From the NCBI RefSeq assembly GCF_035712165.1, contig NZ_DASTBH010000151.1, positions 1-7,291 on the forward strand: a stretch of 7,291 nucleotides of DNA, written 5' to 3'. The notes below the pieces were generated by a model. That model searched no databases. It saw only the letters and a list, made by a program, of their open reading frames with translations, and had not been told where the DNA came from. This stretch comes from DASYTH01 sp035712165. Lineage in GTDB: Bacteria; Actinomycetota; Actinomycetes; Mycobacteriales; Pseudonocardiaceae. A program made the position numbers and the translations under genes. Numbering within the stretch: position 1 is the stretch's first letter; every line of letters begins with the position of its first letter. Shown in pieces: positions 5,594 through 7,291 of the stretch.

Positions 5594-5746
5594 ATGGCCG
5601 AGGTGCTGGACGAGATCGCCGCGGTACAGCGGGAGATCGAGGCCCGGCTGACCGACGGACGTACGCCGCTGCCGGCCGAGCCGGACTGGGCGAAGATCTC
5701 CGCCTGGTCGGTCGACGCCCACCGGCGGCACTGGGGCTGGGAATAG
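5594..5746 (+). CDS. Hypothetical 50-residue protein or C-terminal fragment
   Basis: From ATG 5594 to TAG 5744-5746. The sequence looks like protein: a helix MAEVLDEIAAVQREIEARL, then a Pro-rich turn and a Trp-rich end (DWAKISAWSVDA, ending HRRHWGWE). Composition is balanced, unlike the Arg/Pro-rich shadow frames nearby. GTG at 5585 and GTG at 5561 are in-frame alternatives. No clear ribosome site precedes any of them. The frame runs open far upstream, but only as antisense to the DUF2637-like remnant. It could be a small gene, or the surviving end of a larger one cut at about 5575, where recognisable DUF2637-like sequence stops. I do not recognise the family. Confidence 0.4.
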   Translation: MAEVLDEIAAVQREIEARLTDGRTPLPAEPDWAKISAWSVDAHRRHWGWE

Positions 5747-5781
5747 ACCAGCCTGGACGCCCGCAGGGTTGGCGCCAAACC

Positions 5782-5805
5782 GCGGCTGCGGCTGCGGCTG
5801 CGGCT
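5782..5805. repeat. Four tandem GCGGCT hexanucleotides
   Basis: GCGGCT is repeated exactly four times (5782, 5788, 5794, 5800) in the 104-base gap between the plus-strand ORF ending at 5746 and the minus-strand gene ending at 5851. It lies outside any gene I can support. This simple repeat probably arose by slippage. Confidence 0.95.
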
Positions 5806-5850
5806 ACGTCGCACAAGCGCCCTATCTGCGCCGTACCGCTCTGCAGTCAG

Positions 5851-6147
5851 TCAGCCGGAGGCCAGGCGCCGTAGGGCTCCTCGCAGGGCGCGGTGGAGGG
5901 CGCGGTGGAGGGCGCGGGCCTGGCCGACGCGGAGCCGGTACTGGGCGGGCTCGTCGTCCTGGACGAACTCGAGCACGACGGCGGTGATGGTCGGTGACTC
6001 GACCAGCTGCTCCACGGCGACGGTGATGCCGACCAACTCGGCACCGGTGGGCGCGACGGGAACCGGCTGCGAGGTGTGTACGCCGGTGATCGTGGCGGCG
6101 CAGTCGGTGGCGCACCACGGCGGGTGCGAGTCGCTACCGTGACTCAT
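5851..6147 (-). CDS. Small HxxWC protein, DUF6907-like
   Basis: A 98-aa protein from ATG 6147 to TGA 5851-5853. Near the N-terminus HPPWCATDC (8-16) gives an H-x2-W-C-x3-C arrangement, suggestive of a small metal site. A middle region (ELVGITVAVEQL, then ITAVVLEFVQDD) looks like two or three beta strands. A C-terminal helix follows, YRLRVGQARALHRALHRALR. This order resembles DUF6907 proteins, small proteins of unknown function often seen on actinobacterial integrative elements; the assignment is from memory of the pattern. The start is supported by the family's N-terminal HPxWC and by GGGGGTGG just upstream. The frame also continues from the helicase upstream, but the intervening sequence is not protein-like and the helicase ends in another frame. 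The gene looks intact, unlike its neighbours on both sides. Confidence 0.6.
   Translation of the reverse strand: MSHGSDSHPPWCATDCAATITGVHTSQPVPVAPTGAELVGITVAVEQLVESPTITAVVLEFVQDDEPAQYRLRVGQARALHRALHRALRGALRRLASG
5886..5918. repeat. 12-bp tandem repeat within the DUF6907-like gene
   Basis: GGGCGCGGTGGA is repeated at 5886 and 5898, with a partial third copy at 5910-5918. In the minus-strand gene this encodes the ALHRALHRALR helix, so unit changes would add or remove about one helical turn in frame. Confidence 0.85.
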
Positions 6148-6148
6148 G

Positions 6149-6170
6149 GGTCCACCCCCAATAGTGGACC
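6149..6170 (-). promoter_or_regulatory. Inverted repeat at the ribosome site of the DUF6907-like gene
   Basis: GGTCCAC (6149-6155) and GTGGACC (6164-6170) are perfect inverted repeats separated by eight bases. The repeat ends two bases from the ATG at 6147 and encloses the G-rich ribosome site. It may be an operator for a repressor or an RNA hairpin masking the site. The symmetry is seen directly; the role is inferred. Confidence 0.4.
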
Positions 6171-6228
6171 AAGGCCCGGCCGGTGTTGGCGCACCGCGTC
6201 CGGGGCCGCCTGGCAGGCGGTGAAGCGG

Positions 6229-6257
6229 ACGGTAGGTCGACGTGCCCCCACCATCAA
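6229..6257 (-). promoter_or_regulatory. Candidate promoter for the DUF6907-like gene
   Basis: On the minus strand, TTGATG (6257-6252) is followed after 17 bases by TACCGT (6234-6229). This fits the loose actinobacterial pattern TTGAnn-N17-TAnnnT. It predicts a transcript starting near 6222 and a leader of about 75 bases before ATG 6147. Only seven of twelve positions match the classical consensus, so this is tentative. Confidence 0.35.
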
Positions 6258-6426
6258 GTCGGCTGACCGGACCCTTCGAGAGGGCTGCCCGCGCGGCCTG
6301 TCTGTCCGATCCGTTGGCACAGCAAAGTGACGGTGGGGGTGCGATGGCACAGCGTTCGGGCACCGTAGTGATGTTGGGGTGACGATGGCCCGGGGTCGGG
6401 CGCGGTAGCGGGCCTGGTGGCGTTCG

Positions 6427-6439
6427 AGCGGGGCCCGCT
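6427..6439. terminator. Weak hairpin just after the helicase stop
   Basis: AGCGGG and CCCGCT around a single G form a 13-base palindrome five bases beyond the helicase stop on the minus strand. The loop would be very tight and no T-run follows, so termination here is only a possibility. Confidence 0.2.
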
Positions 6440-6443
6440 GCCC

Positions 6444-7291
6444 TCACGCTTTGGTGAAGCCGAGTGCGCGGTATCCGGGCATGCGGCGTTGCAGTGGGGC
6501 GGCGAGGATGGGTGTGACCGGGTCGTGGTAGTCGTGGATGTCGGCGACGTCCTCGCCGGGTGCGGTGCGGATCACGCGGCCGGCGCACTGGATGAGCAGC
6601 CCGGCGTAGGAGATCGGTCCGGCGAGGAAGTGGGTGTCCAGCGCCGGGGCGTCGAAGCCCTTCGCCGATGAACGGTGTGGTGCCGATGCCCAGGAGACCG
6701 TCGCCGGGTCTCGCTGCGTCGAGCCGGTCGATGACGGTCCGCCGCTCCGTGGTGCTCATTGCTCCTTGGAGCACGAGCGCCCGGTGTCCGCGCGCGGTTA
6801 GCGTCGCGGCGAGGGCTTCGACGTGGGCGACCCGTCGGGTCAGGACGAAACAGTTGCGGCCACGCTTGAGGGCCGCGGCGAGATCGTCGGCGATCTGTGC
6901 GTTGCGGGTCTCGTCCAGGGCCAGGAGGCGGTGCACCTCGGCGAGCGCACCCGGCGCGTCCAGGTCCATCTCGTCGGCGCGGAACGCGGTCTCGTGGAGA
7001 TACAGGAGTCGTCGCGGTCCGGCGTCGGCGTCCATCACGGCCGCGATCGTGTGCTGTTCGTCGTCGGTCATGGTGTGCCGCACGGGGCCGAGCTGCCAGG
7101 TGACGAGTTGGCCGAGCCCGTCGCGTCGCTCGGGTGTGGCGGTCAGCCCGAGCCAGAACTGCGCGGCGATCCGTTTCACGCAGTGGTCGTACGCGGCCGC
7201 GCCGAGGTGGTGGCACTCGTCGACGATGACGTGCCGTACCCCTGGGTCAGGGTGGCGACGTCGTCGCGCCTGGCCAGGGACGGCAGCAGCG
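6444..7291 (-). pseudogene. SF2 DECH-box helicase, C-terminal part with two frameshifts (partial)
   Basis: Superfamily 2 helicase entering from the window's right edge. The first frame (7291-7234) reads LLPSLARRDDVATLTQGYG. After a missing base between 7233 and 7234 the next frame gives HVIVDECHHLG (motif II, DECH), FWLGLTATPERRDGL (motif III), GPVRHTM, ALKRGRNCFVLTRRVAHVEAL (motif IV region) and LLGIGTTPFIGEG. One extra C in the CCC at 6658-6660 then shifts the frame back, and the original frame reads FDAPALDTHFLAGPISYAG (motif V region) and QCAGRVIR (motif VI, 6567-6590), ending LGFTKA at TGA 6444-6446. All core motifs from II to VI survive once the two opposite single-base indels are allowed for. 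Such helicases occur in defence and mobile-element genes of actinobacteria; the N-terminal domain that would define the role is outside the window. If the indels are sequencing errors, this is an ordinary intact gene end. Confidence 0.75.

Larger units (their letters stand above)
6148..6443. other. Intergenic leader between helicase end and DUF6907-like gene
   Basis: No convincing protein on either strand. The stretch holds, in minus-strand order: a palindrome just after the helicase stop (AGCGGGGCCCGCT, 6427-6439), possibly a weak terminator; a promoter-like hexamer pair (6257-6229); an odd palindrome CCGCCTG-G-CAGGCGG (6206-6220) close to the predicted transcription start; and an inverted repeat at the ribosome site of the downstream gene (6149-6170). 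Confidence 0.45.

Noticed and set aside
3902..5746. A 614-codon plus-strand open frame across the monooxygenase gene and beyond
   Set aside because: For most of its length it is an Arg/Gly-rich shadow of the monooxygenase gene, whose own frame shows all FAD motifs. Only the last 50 or so codons look like protein, and these are reported separately.
5851..7179. A single 442-residue minus-strand protein joining helicase and HxxWC protein
   Set aside because: After about 6660 the frame becomes Arg/Pro/His-rich noise, while clear helicase motifs continue in another frame to a stop at 6444. The fusion is an artefact of the frameshift and chance openness.
1..7291. CRISPR array, rRNA, tRNA or complete insertion sequence
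   Set aside because: No regularly spaced repeats with unique spacers, no rRNA or tRNA arms, and no transposase motifs or paired terminal repeats were seen.

Overview
The window is very GC-rich, with GTG starts and short overlaps between genes. Its core is a conservon-type signalling operon, which is typical of actinomycetes. Streptomyces- or Micromonosporaceae-like is my inference; nothing here fixes the genus. The window has three zones: a decayed left flank (1-1181), an intact plus-strand five-gene operon (1182-5012), and a right flank (5076-7291) of mostly minus-strand accessory genes, several of them broken.

Left flank. A short C-terminal tail of an unrecognised protein ends at 92, followed by about 300 bases with no supportable gene. 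From about 404 to 982 lie pieces of a PHP-domain (CehA/McbA-like) metallohydrolase. Recognisable blocks appear in successive reading frames, with no metal-binding core between them, so I call it a pseudogene.

Operon. cvnA (histidine-kinase-like ATPase), cvnB (roadblock/LC7), cvnC (DUF742) and cvnD (small GTPase) are packed with 4-26 base overlaps or a 23-base gap. A StyA-like FAD monooxygenase follows 16 bases after cvnD. A 12-bp hairpin overlaps its stop codon and probably ends the transcript. From what is known of conservons, the four Cvn proteins form a membrane-associated complex resembling a G-protein relay. The flavoenzyme sits where some Streptomyces conservons carry cytochrome P450 genes, so it may be the enzymatic output of the relay (inference). 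CvnA has no membrane segment or sensor domain, so the input signal must come from elsewhere. No StyB-type flavin reductase is present.

Right flank. On the minus strand, in transcription order, are: the C-terminal part of an SF2 DECH-box helicase with two opposite single-base frameshifts (7291-6444); an intact small HxxWC protein resembling DUF6907 (6147-5851), with a candidate promoter and an inverted repeat at its ribosome binding site; a frameshifted, N-terminally truncated DUF2637-like remnant (about 5575-5186); and a 37-codon ORF joined to it by an ATGA overlap (5189-5076). A plus-strand 50-codon ORF (5594-5746) lies between. DUF2637, DUF6907 and helicase genes are common on integrated actinobacterial plasmids and conjugative elements, so this flank looks like remains of such an element (inference). 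Indels in several genes could also reflect sequencing error in GC-rich runs, and this should be settled before decay is claimed.
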